Assembly (NCBI GenBank): GCA_003278925.1
Contig: QCCN01000009.1
Location: 1-64,000, forward strand
Direction of reading: 5' to 3'
Length of the DNA: 64,000 nt
Origin: Prochlorococcus sp. AG-347-L17
GTDB lineage: Bacteria > Cyanobacteriota > Cyanobacteriia > PCC-6307 > Cyanobiaceae
A program made the position numbers and the translations under genes. Numbering within the stretch: the first letter of the stretch is position 1; the number at the start of each line of letters is the position of its first letter. The notes under the pieces were generated by a model. The model saw nothing but the letters and a program-made list of their open reading frames with translations. It searched no databases and was not told the DNA's origin. This document shows, one piece after another, positions 39,012 to 49,396 of this stretch.

Positions 39012-39908
39012 TTATGGCAAAAGGTCATTAAGAGTTGATGATAAGCTAAATTGTTTTTGCCAGCTAAAAATAGTATTTACAAGTAACATTGTTACTGTCA
39101 TTGGTCCAACACCTCCTGGTACAGGTGTGTAAGCAAATACTTTAGAAATGACATCTTCTAATAATACATCGCCACATAATCTGGTTTGATTTTTATCGGA
39201 ACTTTTTAATCTATGTATTCCTACATCAACAACTACTGCTCCTTCTTTCACAAAACTCGAATCTACAAGATTCGGTATTCCTGCGGCAGCAATTAGGATG
39301 TCGGCTTCTCTACAAACTTTATTCAAATTTAATGTTTTAGAGTGGGTAATTGTTACCGTGCCATTTAGATTCAACAACATAAGTGATAGGGGTTTCCCAA
39401 CAAGCAAACTTCTGCCTATGACAACAATTTCCTTACCTTCAATTGTAATATTTTGGGATCTTAATAAATTAATAATTCCTGATGGTGTGCATGATCTCAT
39501 CGCAGGCTCATTTTTTACTAGTTTGCCGATGTTTATCTCATTTAGTCCATCTACATCTTTGCTTGGATTAATATGACTGATCAGTTTTTGCTCGTCAAAC
39601 TTCTTTGGGATGGGAAGTTGAAGCAACATTCCATCAATATCCTTATCAGAATTAAGTTTGATTATTAATTGTTCAACGTCTTTTTGTTCTACACTTTCTT
39701 CTAGATGAAAGATAAAGCTCCTTATCCCAATCCTTGAACATGCTTTTTCCTTGTTTTTAACGTAAACACCACTCGCCGGGTCTTCGCCTATTCTTATTAC
39801 AGCTAAACCCGGAGCCCTTTTTGCAATTATTTTATTACAAGAGATATAGTCAGTTAATCTTCCTTCAATCTCAAGAGATAATTTTTTACCGTCTAATTTT
39901 AATGACAT
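39012..39908 (-). CDS. folD: Bifunctional methylene-THF dehydrogenase/cyclohydrolase
   Basis: FolD interconverts 5,10-methylene-, 5,10-methenyl- and 10-formyl-tetrahydrofolate. Motifs are [14 protein letters not shown] with the catalytic lysine (about residue 53), [20 protein letters not shown], the nucleotide site [17 protein letters not shown] and the C-terminal [16 protein letters not shown]. The 298-residue length is normal. It heads the folD-crtE-PAP2 operon. The divergent neighbour at 39983 is the HD phosphodiesterase gene, leaving a 74-base promoter gap. Confidence 0.95.
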   Translation of the reverse strand: MSLKLDGKKLSLEIEGRLTDYISCNKIIAKRAPGLAVIRIGEDPASGVYVKNKEKACSRIGIRSFIFHLEESVEQKDVEQLIIKLNSDKDIDGMLLQLPIPKKFDEQKLISHINPSKDVDGLNEINIGKLVKNEPAMRSCTPSGIINLLRSQNITIEGKEIVVIGRSLLVGKPLSLMLLNLNGTVTITHSKTLNLNKVCREADILIAAAGIPNLVDSSFVKEGAVVVDVGIHRLKSSDKNQTRLCGDVLLEDVISKVFAYTPVPGGVGPMTVTMLLVNTIFSWQKQFSLSSTLNDLLP

Positions 39909-39982
39909 TTAGAAAAACATCTCCTTTTTACACCTACCATGCCTATAATTCTAAATTATTCAAATAGATTTATCTATATTCT

Positions 39983-41455
39983 GTGCAAAACATCATAACT
40001 ACCTTAAAGAAATCGTTTTATCTTTGGAGGCGAAGTCAAGTCCCAGTAAAACAACCAATTAAAATTTCAAGAATTGATAATCTCATAATTTTTTTAGTAT
40101 GCATTTTAATTTCAATAATTTCTTCTTATAAATTACTTCTTATCTCGGATTTAAAAATCGCAGATATTTTTTCTTGGTTTTTGACCTTTACTGAAATACT
40201 TATTAGTTCCGGAGTTTTGATATTAGTTTCAAAAAAAGAGAATCCTACAATTTCTTCAAGACAGATCTTCTTGATCATTACTCTTCTTTTGGGAGTGCAA
40301 GTTACGAAATTAGCCTTAGCTTCAACTATAAGTCCATTATCTATGATAATTCCACCGGCATTAATAATATCTCAAGGAATGGGAAGCATAACAGCTTTAG
40401 CCTGGGTATCAATAGCGAGTCTTTTTTGGCCTGACCCAGAAATTTTTATCAATAACAATTTATTTTTTATTTTATTAGTTTGTGCTTCAATAGTATCTCT
40501 TCTTGGAGGAAGAATAAGAAGTAGAGCTCAGTTACTTCAACTTTCAATTTTTGTCCCCATAGGATCGTTCTTTAGCCAATGGATATTGATAGGAAAAGAT
40601 AAAATATCGCTTATTAATGATCAAGATTTTGTTTTAGCTAATGGGGATATATTTTCTGAATCCTTGGTATTGGCAATAGCTATGCTTTTTACAATTTTAT
40701 TTATTCCTATTTTTGAATCGATATTCGGATTATTAACTAAAGCAAGATTGCTCGAATTGGCTGATAAGGAGAAACCTCTCATTAGAAGATTGTCTCTAGA
40801 AGCTCCTGGTACTTTTGAACATACCTTACTTATATGTGGTTTAGCAGAGGAAGCAACAAGAATGATTGGTGGGGATATTGATCTTATTAAAACTGGTGCG
40901 TTATATCATGATGTTGGCAAATTACATGCACCAAATTGGTTTATTGAAAATCAGGATGGTTCAAAAAATCCGCATGACGAATTGGATGATCCGATTAAAA
41001 GTGCAGAAGTATTACAGGCTCACGTTGATGAAGGATTGAAATTTGCAAGAAAAAATAGACTACCTAAATTGATAGCCAATTTTATTCCTGAACATCAAGG
41101 TACCCTTAAAATGGGATATTTTTTTCAAAAAGCTAAAGAAAAAGATCTAGACATTAATGAATATTATTTTAGATACAAAGGCCCTATTCCTCAGTCCAAA
41201 GAAACAGCTATTTTAATGCTTGCTGATGGATGTGAAGCAGCATTAAGAGCTATGAATATTAATGCATCTGATAAAGAAGCTTTGAAAACAATTTCTAATA
41301 TTATCTACTCGCGAAAAAAAGATGGGCAATTAGATGATAGTAATTTATCTAATGGAGAAATTTTTCTGATAAAAAGGGCATTCTTGAATGTGTGGAAAAG
41401 AATTAGACATAGAAGAATTCAGTATCCAACTAGTAAGAATAATACCTTTTCTTAA
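39983..41455 (+). CDS. PgpH-like membrane HD-domain phosphodiesterase (probable c-di-AMP hydrolase)
   Basis: About seven membrane helices (residues about 30-250) precede a cytoplasmic HD domain (about 270-445). The domain reads PGTFEHTLLICGLAEEA, then GALYHDVGKLHAPNWFIENQ (metal HD near residue 309), DELDDPIKSAEVLQAHVDEG and FIPEHQGT. This order matches the PgpH/7TMR-HD class that hydrolyses cyclic di-AMP in Firmicutes. At 490 residues it is much shorter than PgpH (about 710): the extracellular HDED domain is missing. The start is GTG 39983. Function is inferred from the family and from cdaA in the same window. Confidence 0.78.
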   Translation: MQNIITTLKKSFYLWRRSQVPVKQPIKISRIDNLIIFLVCILISIISSYKLLLISDLKIADIFSWFLTFTEILISSGVLILVSKKENPTISSRQIFLIITLLLGVQVTKLALASTISPLSMIIPPALIISQGMGSITALAWVSIASLFWPDPEIFINNNLFFILLVCASIVSLLGGRIRSRAQLLQLSIFVPIGSFFSQWILIGKDKISLINDQDFVLANGDIFSESLVLAIAMLFTILFIPIFESIFGLLTKARLLELADKEKPLIRRLSLEAPGTFEHTLLICGLAEEATRMIGGDIDLIKTGALYHDVGKLHAPNWFIENQDGSKNPHDELDDPIKSAEVLQAHVDEGLKFARKNRLPKLIANFIPEHQGTLKMGYFFQKAKEKDLDINEYYFRYKGPIPQSKETAILMLADGCEAALRAMNINASDKEALKTISNIIYSRKKDGQLDDSNLSNGEIFLIKRAFLNVWKRIRHRRIQYPTSKNNTFS

Positions 41456-41464
41456 TTTTTAATT

Positions 41465-41857
41465 TTATAATCTAATATTTCTTCGATGTTTCGGATTACA
41501 CCAATAAAGAAGAGCTAGCGTACTTAAAAATGTTGTTAAAAGAGTAAACCCACCAACTCCATAAATGTCTTTAAGAGTTATGAGCCTTACAACTGAATAG
41601 GGACCCATACCAGAAATTACCATTGATAAAGATACCAGAGTTAAAGTTACTCCCCATTTCCTCTCTGCTAAAAGAGCTGCTGAAGATACAATTCCAACGA
41701 TTGCAGCAGGCCATCCAAGACTTATTGCAAGAGTTATATTCGCAACTTTTAGTGGAGGCCCATAACTTATTATTAATGCGATTATTGGAAGTGCAATAAT
41801 GTTGCCGATTAACCCCACCCATGAAAGTGCCCAATATCCAATTACCCTTTCTCTCAT
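41465..41857 (-). CDS. Small conserved membrane protein, unknown function
   Basis: The 130 residues form four predicted membrane helices (about 12-33, 39-65, 72-90 and 99-118) with few charges between and a basic tail (CNPKHRRNIRL). I recognise no domain. The N-terminus MRERVIGYWALSWVGLIGNIIALPIIALII looks like a membrane start without a cleavable signal. It converges with the HD phosphodiesterase gene (9-base gap) and lies downstream of leuA (83-base gap) on the same strand. Confidence 0.7.
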   Translation of the reverse strand: MRERVIGYWALSWVGLIGNIIALPIIALIISYGPPLKVANITLAISLGWPAAIVGIVSSAALLAERKWGVTLTLVSLSMVISGMGPYSVVRLITLKDIYGVGGFTLLTTFLSTLALLYWCNPKHRRNIRL

Positions 41858-41940
41858 TATTTACTGCTTTAACTATTAGTTTAATCTACAGTATTAAGAG
41901 ACTATTTTTTTATACTACTTAATAATCCTAAGAAGATAAT

Positions 41941-43581
41941 TTAATTTGCAGGATTAGGTAGAAATTTATTATCAGAATTCTCTAAATTATCAAATTGTGG
42001 ATGAATTGAATTTTTTTTCTCAGAAAATACAAGTCTATTTAAAGCATTAACGTAAGCATTCGCTGCTGCAACTACAACGTCTGTATCAGCAGAATGACCA
42101 GAATATATTTTATTATCCCTTCTTATTCTTATTGTTACTTCGCCCAAAGCATCAATTCCTTCTGTTACCGACTTAACAGAAAATTCAATTAATTCATTAG
42201 GAACTTTAGCTAATTTATTTAAAGCCTCGCATACAGCATCAACGGGTCCGGTTCCTATTGATACAGCAGTATCCTCACTATTATCTTCTGTGTTTAGAAG
42301 AGAAATGGTGGCAGTAGGTTTAGAGGCGTTACCACAACTTACTTGTACAAGACTTAATTGAAATTTAGCTTCTGGGAGCTGAACTTGTTCACTAACAATT
42401 GCTTCTAAGTCCCTATCAGTAATTTCTCTTTTCCTGTCAGCTAAATCCTTAAAACGAGCAAAAGCATCATTTAAATCTTCTCGGCTCAAGTCATATCCCA
42501 TCTCTTCTAATCTTGCTCTTACCGCACTTCTGCCACTAAGTTTCCCTAAAGATATTTTGTTGTCATTCAAACCAACAGTTTTTGCATCGATAATTTCGTA
42601 AGTAAGTCTATTTTTTAAAACTCCATCCTGATGAATGCCTGACTCATGTGCAAAAGCATTAGCCCCCACAATTGCTTTATTAGGTTGTACAGTCATTCCA
42701 GTTAAGTTAGAAACAAGTCTAGAGGTTTTTGTTATTTCTTCTGTTCTTATAGCCGTAAGAGGAGTTGGGGAATCTTGATTCCTTTTGAAAAAACTATTAA
42801 AAAAACTTTTCCGAACATGAAGCGCCATTACTAATTCTTCTAGAGAGGCATTCCCGGCTCTTTCACCAATTCCATTAATAGTACATTCTAGTTGTCTTGC
42901 TCCATTTTTTACTGCTTCAAGAAAATTGGCTACTGCTAAACCCAAATCATTATGACCATGAACCGAAATTACTGCCTCATCAATATTTGGAACATTTTTA
43001 TTTATATCCGTAATTAGTTTGCCAAATTCACTAGGAGTTGTAAATCCAACAGTATCAGGGATATTTATTGTTGTCGCTCCTGCAGTAATTGCTAGTTGAA
43101 TCACTTCGTATAAAAAATCAGGATCACTCCTGGAGGCATCTTCACAAGAAAATTCAATATCATCTACTAAGGATTTTGCATAATTAACCATTTCTGGAAC
43201 TATTTGAAGAACATCTTTTCTGGATTTTTTAAGTTTATGTTTAAGATGAATATCACTTGTCGCAATAAAAGTATGTATTCTTTTCTTAGGAGCTGGATTT
43301 ACTGCTTCGTAACACGCTTTTATATCTCCCTTAGACGCTCTTGCTAAACCACAGATTATAGGGCCATTTTCTTTCCCTACGGCATTAGCAATTTTATTAA
43401 CAGCTTTAAAATCTCCTGGACTTGCGAAAGGGAATCCGGCTTCAATAACATCTACTCCTAATCTTGCTAACTGATGGGCTATAGCTAGTTTTTCTTCAAG
43501 ATTTAAACTGGCACCAGGAGATTGCTCTCCATCTCGAAGAGTTGTATCAAAGATCAAAATTCTTCCAGGATCTTTTGACAT
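41941..43581 (-). CDS. leuA: 2-isopropylmalate synthase
   Basis: LeuA condenses acetyl-CoA with 2-oxoisovalerate, committing carbon to leucine. The DRE-TIM metallolyase signature [15 protein letters not shown] starts near residue 11. [22 protein letters not shown] holds the metal-binding His pair, and [14 protein letters not shown] follows. The C-terminal allosteric domain (about residues 390-525) with [15 protein letters not shown] provides leucine feedback. The 546 residues are of type 1 LeuA length. The 225-base gap before the divergent GH57 gene contains an 8-bp stem (43706-43713/43721-43728) but no coding sequence that I see. Confidence 0.95.
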   Translation of the reverse strand: MSKDPGRILIFDTTLRDGEQSPGASLNLEEKLAIAHQLARLGVDVIEAGFPFASPGDFKAVNKIANAVGKENGPIICGLARASKGDIKACYEAVNPAPKKRIHTFIATSDIHLKHKLKKSRKDVLQIVPEMVNYAKSLVDDIEFSCEDASRSDPDFLYEVIQLAITAGATTINIPDTVGFTTPSEFGKLITDINKNVPNIDEAVISVHGHNDLGLAVANFLEAVKNGARQLECTINGIGERAGNASLEELVMALHVRKSFFNSFFKRNQDSPTPLTAIRTEEITKTSRLVSNLTGMTVQPNKAIVGANAFAHESGIHQDGVLKNRLTYEIIDAKTVGLNDNKISLGKLSGRSAVRARLEEMGYDLSREDLNDAFARFKDLADRKREITDRDLEAIVSEQVQLPEAKFQLSLVQVSCGNASKPTATISLLNTEDNSEDTAVSIGTGPVDAVCEALNKLAKVPNELIEFSVKSVTEGIDALGEVTIRIRRDNKIYSGHSADTDVVVAAANAYVNALNRLVFSEKKNSIHPQFDNLENSDNKFLPNPAN

Positions 43582-43806
43582 TAGAGGTTAATACTTAAAC
43601 TCATCTTAAGCTAATTAAAAAAAATTGACTAGAGTTTATTCAATAAAATATTCCTTCAGACTTTTTACTTAATAATATTGTTTAAAATTCTGAAAAAAAT
43701 TATTAAATACTTTTATTATTAAAGTATTCTTTTAGGATTAAAGCTTCTTTTTATAAAAGGTTAATTTTGATTTTTTATAGAATTACAGGCGTAAATTATA
43801 AAAAGT

Positions 43807-45390
43807 ATGAATGGGCAATACCCAAAAAAAAATGTTTTAGGTCAGTTAGCGATAGTTTTACATGCTCATCTTCCTTATGTCAGAAAAAATGAAAAAAATT
43901 CCTTAGAAGAGGATTGGTTATTTCAGGCGATATTGGAATGTTATATACCATTACTCCAATCAATTGAATCTTCCAGAAATGAAAATAGTGAAAATACAAA
44001 ACTTACTATTAGTTTGTCTCCAACATTATTATCACTTCTTAATAATAAAAAAATTCAAGAAACTTTCCCAATCTGGATTAAAACAAGAAATGATTTCCTA
44101 AACGAACTGCCTCTAGAGGAAAAAAATGCCTCTGCATTTTTAATGAAAAATCTTAATGATAAATATTTATATTGGCAAAATTGTTCTGGAAATTTAATTG
44201 AGAAGTTTAGGGTTTTAAATAACTCTGGAAATTTGGATATTCTTACTTGTGCGGCTACTCACGGATATTTGCCAATTTTAAGGGAGAATCCTGAAACTGT
44301 TAAAGGACAAATTAATACAGCCATTAGGAACCATCAATATATTTTTGGAACTAAGCCTCTAGGTATTTGGTTACCTGAATGTGCATATTATGAGAATTTA
44401 GACGAAACACTATTTAATTCTGGAATTAGATATGCAATCCTAGACTCACATGGAATCCTTAATTCCACGCCAAGGCCTAGGTATGGTGTGTATGCCCCAA
44501 TTTGCTCGAAAAAAGGAGTTGCCTTCTTCGGAAGAGATAGTGAGTCAACTCTACCTGTTTGGTCTGCTAAAGATGGGTTCCCGGGAGACAAAGTTTACAG
44601 GGAATTTCATAAAGATTTGGGATGGGAATTACCTATCTCCAAGCTCCAAAAGAAAGGAATTTCAACTAAAAGACCTTTGGGCTTGAAATTTCATAAGATT
44701 ACAGATCCTAATTTGCCATTAGGAGAAAAGACGTTTTACTTAGAAAATGAAGCCAAAAAAAAGGCTTTAGAACATGCTAATACTTATCTTCTCGCGAGAT
44801 CCAAACAACTAGAAAAATTAAATTTATCCTCTTCCTTTAAGCCCTTATTGGTTGCTCCATTTGATGCAGAGTTATTTGGTCATTGGTGGTATGAAGGACC
44901 TTTTTTTATCGAAAATATCTTAAAGAATTCTAATAAATATTCAATTAAGCTTACAAATTTAAAAGAATTCTTACTTCAAAAGCCAAATCTTCAGATCTGC
45001 GATCCATCGCCATCAAGTTGGGGACAAGGAGGCTACCATAATTACTGGATTAATGAGACAAATGCATGGATTGTTCCAGAGATCACAAAAGCAGGCTCAA
45101 CTTTTGTTGATTTATGCTCAAAAAATTTTAATAATGAGCTATCTCTAAGACTTTTCAAGCAAGCAGCAAGAGAATTGCTTCTCTCTGAATCCTCTGATTG
45201 GAGTTTTATCCTGAGAGCTGGAACCACAACTGAGCTTGCAAAAGAGAGAATTGAAAGACACTTGTTCAGGTTCTGGAAAATAGTTGAAATGATTAAAAAT
45301 CAATCCAATATTAATTTAAAATTTCTTGAAGATATTGAGGAAGAAGATAAAGTTTTTCCAGATATTGATATTGATGATTGGCGAAAATAA
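43807..45390 (+). CDS. Glycoside hydrolase family 57 alpha-glucan enzyme (probable branching enzyme)
   Basis: This is a GH57 protein, typically a 1,4-alpha-glucan branching enzyme in glycogen synthesis. The N-terminal VLHAHLPYVRKNE is the first GH57 conserved region. TCAATHGYLPIL follows, then IWLPECAYYEN with the catalytic nucleophile E191 and APFDAELFGHWWYEGP with the acid/base D353. A C-terminal helical DUF1957-like domain (about residues 405-525) includes ARELLLSESSDWSFIL. The 527 residues match bacterial GH57 branching enzymes. Amylase or transferase activity is a possible alternative. Confidence 0.88.
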   Translation: MNGQYPKKNVLGQLAIVLHAHLPYVRKNEKNSLEEDWLFQAILECYIPLLQSIESSRNENSENTKLTISLSPTLLSLLNNKKIQETFPIWIKTRNDFLNELPLEEKNASAFLMKNLNDKYLYWQNCSGNLIEKFRVLNNSGNLDILTCAATHGYLPILRENPETVKGQINTAIRNHQYIFGTKPLGIWLPECAYYENLDETLFNSGIRYAILDSHGILNSTPRPRYGVYAPICSKKGVAFFGRDSESTLPVWSAKDGFPGDKVYREFHKDLGWELPISKLQKKGISTKRPLGLKFHKITDPNLPLGEKTFYLENEAKKKALEHANTYLLARSKQLEKLNLSSSFKPLLVAPFDAELFGHWWYEGPFFIENILKNSNKYSIKLTNLKEFLLQKPNLQICDPSPSSWGQGGYHNYWINETNAWIVPEITKAGSTFVDLCSKNFNNELSLRLFKQAARELLLSESSDWSFILRAGTTTELAKERIERHLFRFWKIVEMIKNQSNINLKFLEDIEEEDKVFPDIDIDDWRK

Positions 45391-45396
45391 AAAATG

Positions 45397-46608
45397 CTAA
45401 TTTAACTTGAGCATTCCTAGTTTTACTTTAAGAGGTGAATTTATAAACATCTTACTCATAACATAAATTAGCTTTGGTAGTGGAAGTGTATTGGTAAGAA
45501 AACCTACCCATTCATTGGTCGATAATCTAAAGAAATTCGAGAAGAAGCTTCTTAATCTACTTTCATCAAAACTCATCAATCTTCTTAGACCATATTGGTA
45601 AAGTTTATGCCTTTGTGTTAATTCGTAAGGCCATAGTATCTCCCAACCTTTTGTTGCTAATTCAAGAGAACTTAGATTAGGTTCTTTTAAAAAGATTGCT
45701 AATTTTTCTGCGAGGAGTGGAGCTCTCCTTAATAAAGATCCGATCATGTATCCTGATGCAGGATGCACCATGCTTGCAGACCCTCCAAAACCAAGTACAA
45801 ATTGTTTTTTAAATGGGAGGGGTAAATTCATTGGGAAAAGGCAATTCTCTTCATGAAAAATTTCAATTACCTCAATACCCTTATTATTCAATCTTTTAAA
45901 AAGTCTTTTTTTAAGACTTTCTTGGGATAATGCAGGATAACTAGCTAATGATGTTTCTTCAACAAAAAAAGTTTCATTCCCAAGATCCATTGCATAAAGA
46001 AAGGAAGGAGATGATAGCTTTTCTTCATTGTTTAAATGATTTGGACGAAAATCCATTAAAACAAACTGCTTCTTATTAACTGGTGGCGATGAAAATTTAC
46101 CGACAATTCCATATGCAGCTTGTTGAGCGATTTCATTTTGGATTGGTCTTTTTATGAAATTACTTTTATGACCACTTGCGTCAATGACTAACCTTGCTTT
46201 CATTCTTAGACCTGAAAAACAAATTACCTCAGATAATTTATTTTTCTCTTTAATATCTTTTGCTGTTTCATTCAACCATTCAATTCCTTTACACTTATTT
46301 AATAGTTCATTTTGAAAAGCTTCTTGATTTATTAAACCATAATCGTAGTTATGTTTTGTTGGATTATCTTCCTTTTTATTCTCCCCATTACCAAAAAAAC
46401 TAACTGTCTCACACCATCGATGAGATAACAAAGATTCTAGTCCTAATTCCTCTAATTCAGAAGCCCAAATACCATATGTATTCTCCCATTTTTCATTTGG
46501 AGATTTAGTTGATATACCCTTTATATTCAGATTTTGCTTGGCTAATTCAGAAGCTAGGCACAGTGCTGCAGGCCCAGAACCTAAAATTAAAATATCAAGT
46601 ATTTCCAT
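45397..46608 (-). CDS. crtL: Lycopene cyclase, CrtL type (probably beta)
   Basis: This FAD-dependent enzyme cyclises the ends of lycopene to form carotenes. The dinucleotide-binding LILGSGPAALCLASELA (about residues 6-22), NTYGIWASELEELGL, the FFVEETSLA segment (FLEET-type motif carrying the acid residue needed for cyclisation) and GFGGSASMVHPASGY are signatures of plant/cyanobacterial cyclases. Prochlorococcus carries two such cyclases making beta and epsilon rings. The assignment to beta rests on general resemblance and gyrA linkage, so is moderate. It follows gyrA by 23 bases, an unlikely functional pairing. Confidence 0.86.
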   Translation of the reverse strand: MEILDILILGSGPAALCLASELAKQNLNIKGISTKSPNEKWENTYGIWASELEELGLESLLSHRWCETVSFFGNGENKKEDNPTKHNYDYGLINQEAFQNELLNKCKGIEWLNETAKDIKEKNKLSEVICFSGLRMKARLVIDASGHKSNFIKRPIQNEIAQQAAYGIVGKFSSPPVNKKQFVLMDFRPNHLNNEEKLSSPSFLYAMDLGNETFFVEETSLASYPALSQESLKKRLFKRLNNKGIEVIEIFHEENCLFPMNLPLPFKKQFVLGFGGSASMVHPASGYMIGSLLRRAPLLAEKLAIFLKEPNLSSLELATKGWEILWPYELTQRHKLYQYGLRRLMSFDESRLRSFFSNFFRLSTNEWVGFLTNTLPLPKLIYVMSKMFINSPLKVKLGMLKLN

Positions 46609-46631
46609 ATTATCTAATAAAACATTTTCTT

Positions 46632-49229
46632 TTAGTTTTCCTTGCCTGATTTGAATTGGTCTGTTTCTTCTATTTGTTCATGAGGAACTAATACAACTTC
46701 TGATAAATGATCACCCTCATCCAATCTTTGTAATTTTACTCCGGTAGCGGCTCTAGATTGTTGGGAAATTTTATCTGCGTTTGTTCTTACTATTACACCT
46801 TTTTCGGTCACAAAAAGTAATTCTTCCCCTTCTCCGAGGACCTTCAAACAAACTAATACATCATCTTTAATTCTAAATTTTATTGCTCTTAAACCCATCC
46901 CTGCTCTTTTTTGCAATCTAAACTGAGTTACAGGTACTCTTTTACCTAGTCCAAATGCACTGGCTATTAGTACCCAAGGACCTTTTGAAGAGTTGACTTC
47001 AACATTTTCATCAAATTCTTTAGTAAGATCTTCATTTTTAGCTAATTGATCAACTAAATCAGATGTCAAAACATCCATAGATACAAGATTGTCTCCTTTT
47101 CTCAGGTTCATAGATTTAACCCCCCTTGCTGTCCTGCCAAGAGGCCTTAATTCGTTAACATCTAATCTGAAGTGAATAGCCATTCCTGTTCTTGATCCAA
47201 TCAAAACACTATCACCTTCCCTTGACAATCTAACCCAAGTTAAAGCGTCTCCATCCTCAAGATGAATTGCTATTAATCCATTTGATCGAATTTTTGAGAA
47301 AGCAGAAAGTGAAGTTCTTTTGATAAAACCAGCCTTGGTTAGCATTAATAGATAACAATCGTTATCGAAAGAATCTACTGCAACCAGTGAAGTTATCTTT
47401 TCTTCTCTTGGTATTGGTAGAAGTTGAACTGATGGAGTCCCTTTAGCTGTTCTGCTACTCATTGGAACTCTATATGCTGGGAGAGCATAAGATACACCTC
47501 TATCACTGAAAAGTAAAAGATTATCATGATCATTACAACTTATAAAAAGTTTTACTTCATCATCTTCTTGTGTCTTTGTTCCAGCTTTACCTCTTGAACC
47601 ACGACTTGTAGATTCGAATTCACTAACAGGCATTCTTTTTAAATAACCAGCTTCAGTTAATAAAACTACAGATCTGTCATTAGCGATAAGATCAATATCA
47701 TCTAGACCACCGCCTAAATCAAGTATTTCTGTTTTTCTAGGAGAGGAAAATCTTTCATCGATTTTATTAAGTTCTTCAAGAATAATTTCAAAAATTCTTT
47801 CTTTACTGTTTAATATTTGCTGATATTGGATGATTTTTCGAGTTAAATCATCATGTTCACCTTTGATTTTATCAGCTTCTAGGGCTGTTAATCTTCTTAG
47901 TTGCATTTGTAAGATTGCTTCTGCCTGTGTGGAAGATAACTCATGATCAGTTTGTAATTTTTCTCTAGCTGAGACTGTATCTTTTGCTGATCTTATTAGA
48001 TTGATAATCTCATCCATAGAACCCAACGCTAATAAGAGACCTTTCACAATGTGATCCCTTTCTTCAGCCTTTTTTAATAAGAATCCTGTTCTTCGTCTTA
48101 TTGTCTCCACTCTGAAATCTAGAAATACATCTAGCATTTTCCTTAGTGATAGTGTTGTGGGCTCTCCTTTTACTAAAGCAAGGATATTTGCACTAAAGTT
48201 ATTTTGTAGAGGGGTTAACTTAAATAAATTATTTAAAACTACTTGTGGGTAGGCATCCCTTTTAAGTTCAATAACTACCCTCATTCCATCTCGATCACTT
48301 TCATCTCTAATATCAGAAATACCTTCTAATTTTTTTTCATTAACCAAGTCAGCAATTCTTTCTATCAATGCCGCTTTATTAGTTTGAAATGGAAGCTCTG
48401 TAATTATTACGGCATCTTTCTCTGCCCTTCCAGGGGATTTAATTTGCTCAATATTTGCTACACCTCTCATAGTTATTGAACCCCTTCCTGTCTTAAAGGT
48501 TTCTCTGATGCCGTCTCTTCCTAAGATTTGACCGCCTGTTGGAAAATCAGGCCCCTTAATTATTTCAAAAAGTTCTCTATCTTCAATCGCATGGTTTTTT
48601 ATTATTGACTTAAGACCATTAATTAATTCCCCTAAGTTATGAGGTGGAATATTAGTTGCCATTCCTACTGCTATTCCAGATGATCCATTTAGCAGTAGTT
48701 GAGGGATTCTAGCAGGTAAAACTGTTGGCTCTTGTTGAGATCCGTCAAAGTTATCAGCGAAATCTACAGTTTCAGATTCAATATCCTCAAGTAAACTTTC
48801 ATCTGTAAGAGACTGTAAACGTGATTCTGTATATCTCATTGCTGCTGGAGGATCGTTATCTACAGAACCAAAGTTTCCATGGCCATCTATGAGTGGCATT
48901 CTCATAGAAAAATCCTGTGCCATCCTAACCAAAGCATCATAAACAGCTGTATCACCATGCGGGTGGTATTTACCAAGTACTTCTCCAACAACTCTTGCAC
49001 ATTTTCTGTACGGCCTACCGCTAGTCAAACCAAGTTCATACATTGCATAAAGAATTCTTCTATGAACAGGTTTTAATCCATCTCTTGCATCTGGAAGAGC
49101 ACGACCAACTATAACGCTCATTGCATACTCAAGATATGAGCGGGACATCTCATTTCTTAAGTCAGTCTGAATAATTCGGTCGTTATCTTCGTTTAATCCT
49201 GAGTTATCAGAATCTAAAATATCAGACAT
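46632..49229 (-). CDS. gyrA: DNA gyrase subunit A
   Basis: GyrA cuts and rejoins DNA in the gyrase heterotetramer, introducing negative supercoils. The N-terminal domain shows [33 protein letters not shown] and the catalytic tyrosine in [10 protein letters not shown]. The C-terminal beta-pinwheel is present through residue 840. At the GyrA-box position (usually QRRGGKG) the sequence reads TSRGSRG. The length of 865 residues is normal, so the gene is intact. The alternative, a ParC-like topoisomerase IV subunit, is possible given the altered box, but the full pinwheel favours GyrA. The gene is divergent from the IMP dehydrogenase gene. Confidence 0.9.
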   Translation of the reverse strand: MSDILDSDNSGLNEDNDRIIQTDLRNEMSRSYLEYAMSVIVGRALPDARDGLKPVHRRILYAMYELGLTSGRPYRKCARVVGEVLGKYHPHGDTAVYDALVRMAQDFSMRMPLIDGHGNFGSVDNDPPAAMRYTESRLQSLTDESLLEDIESETVDFADNFDGSQQEPTVLPARIPQLLLNGSSGIAVGMATNIPPHNLGELINGLKSIIKNHAIEDRELFEIIKGPDFPTGGQILGRDGIRETFKTGRGSITMRGVANIEQIKSPGRAEKDAVIITELPFQTNKAALIERIADLVNEKKLEGISDIRDESDRDGMRVVIELKRDAYPQVVLNNLFKLTPLQNNFSANILALVKGEPTTLSLRKMLDVFLDFRVETIRRRTGFLLKKAEERDHIVKGLLLALGSMDEIINLIRSAKDTVSAREKLQTDHELSSTQAEAILQMQLRRLTALEADKIKGEHDDLTRKIIQYQQILNSKERIFEIILEELNKIDERFSSPRKTEILDLGGGLDDIDLIANDRSVVLLTEAGYLKRMPVSEFESTSRGSRGKAGTKTQEDDEVKLFISCNDHDNLLLFSDRGVSYALPAYRVPMSSRTAKGTPSVQLLPIPREEKITSLVAVDSFDNDCYLLMLTKAGFIKRTSLSAFSKIRSNGLIAIHLEDGDALTWVRLSREGDSVLIGSRTGMAIHFRLDVNELRPLGRTARGVKSMNLRKGDNLVSMDVLTSDLVDQLAKNEDLTKEFDENVEVNSSKGPWVLIASAFGLGKRVPVTQFRLQKRAGMGLRAIKFRIKDDVLVCLKVLGEGEELLFVTEKGVIVRTNADKISQQSRAATGVKLQRLDEGDHLSEVVLVPHEQIEETDQFKSGKEN

Positions 49230-49396
49230 ACAAAAATCCTTTATTTAATAATAATCGCTGATTGTCATAATGAATAAAAAAAAAGATTAATTTAATTCCC
49301 AAATACTCACATTTACACACAAATAAAAATAAAATCTGTTGTTTTTGAATAAACCTTGGCTTATTACCCCTTTAGTTGTTAATTTAATCAAAATAA

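Noticed and set aside
43706-43728. AATACTTT/AAAGTATT stem in the leuA-GH57 gap, considered as a terminator
   Set aside because: The stem is AT-only except one pair, has no clear U-tract, and lies between two divergent genes where no terminator is expected.
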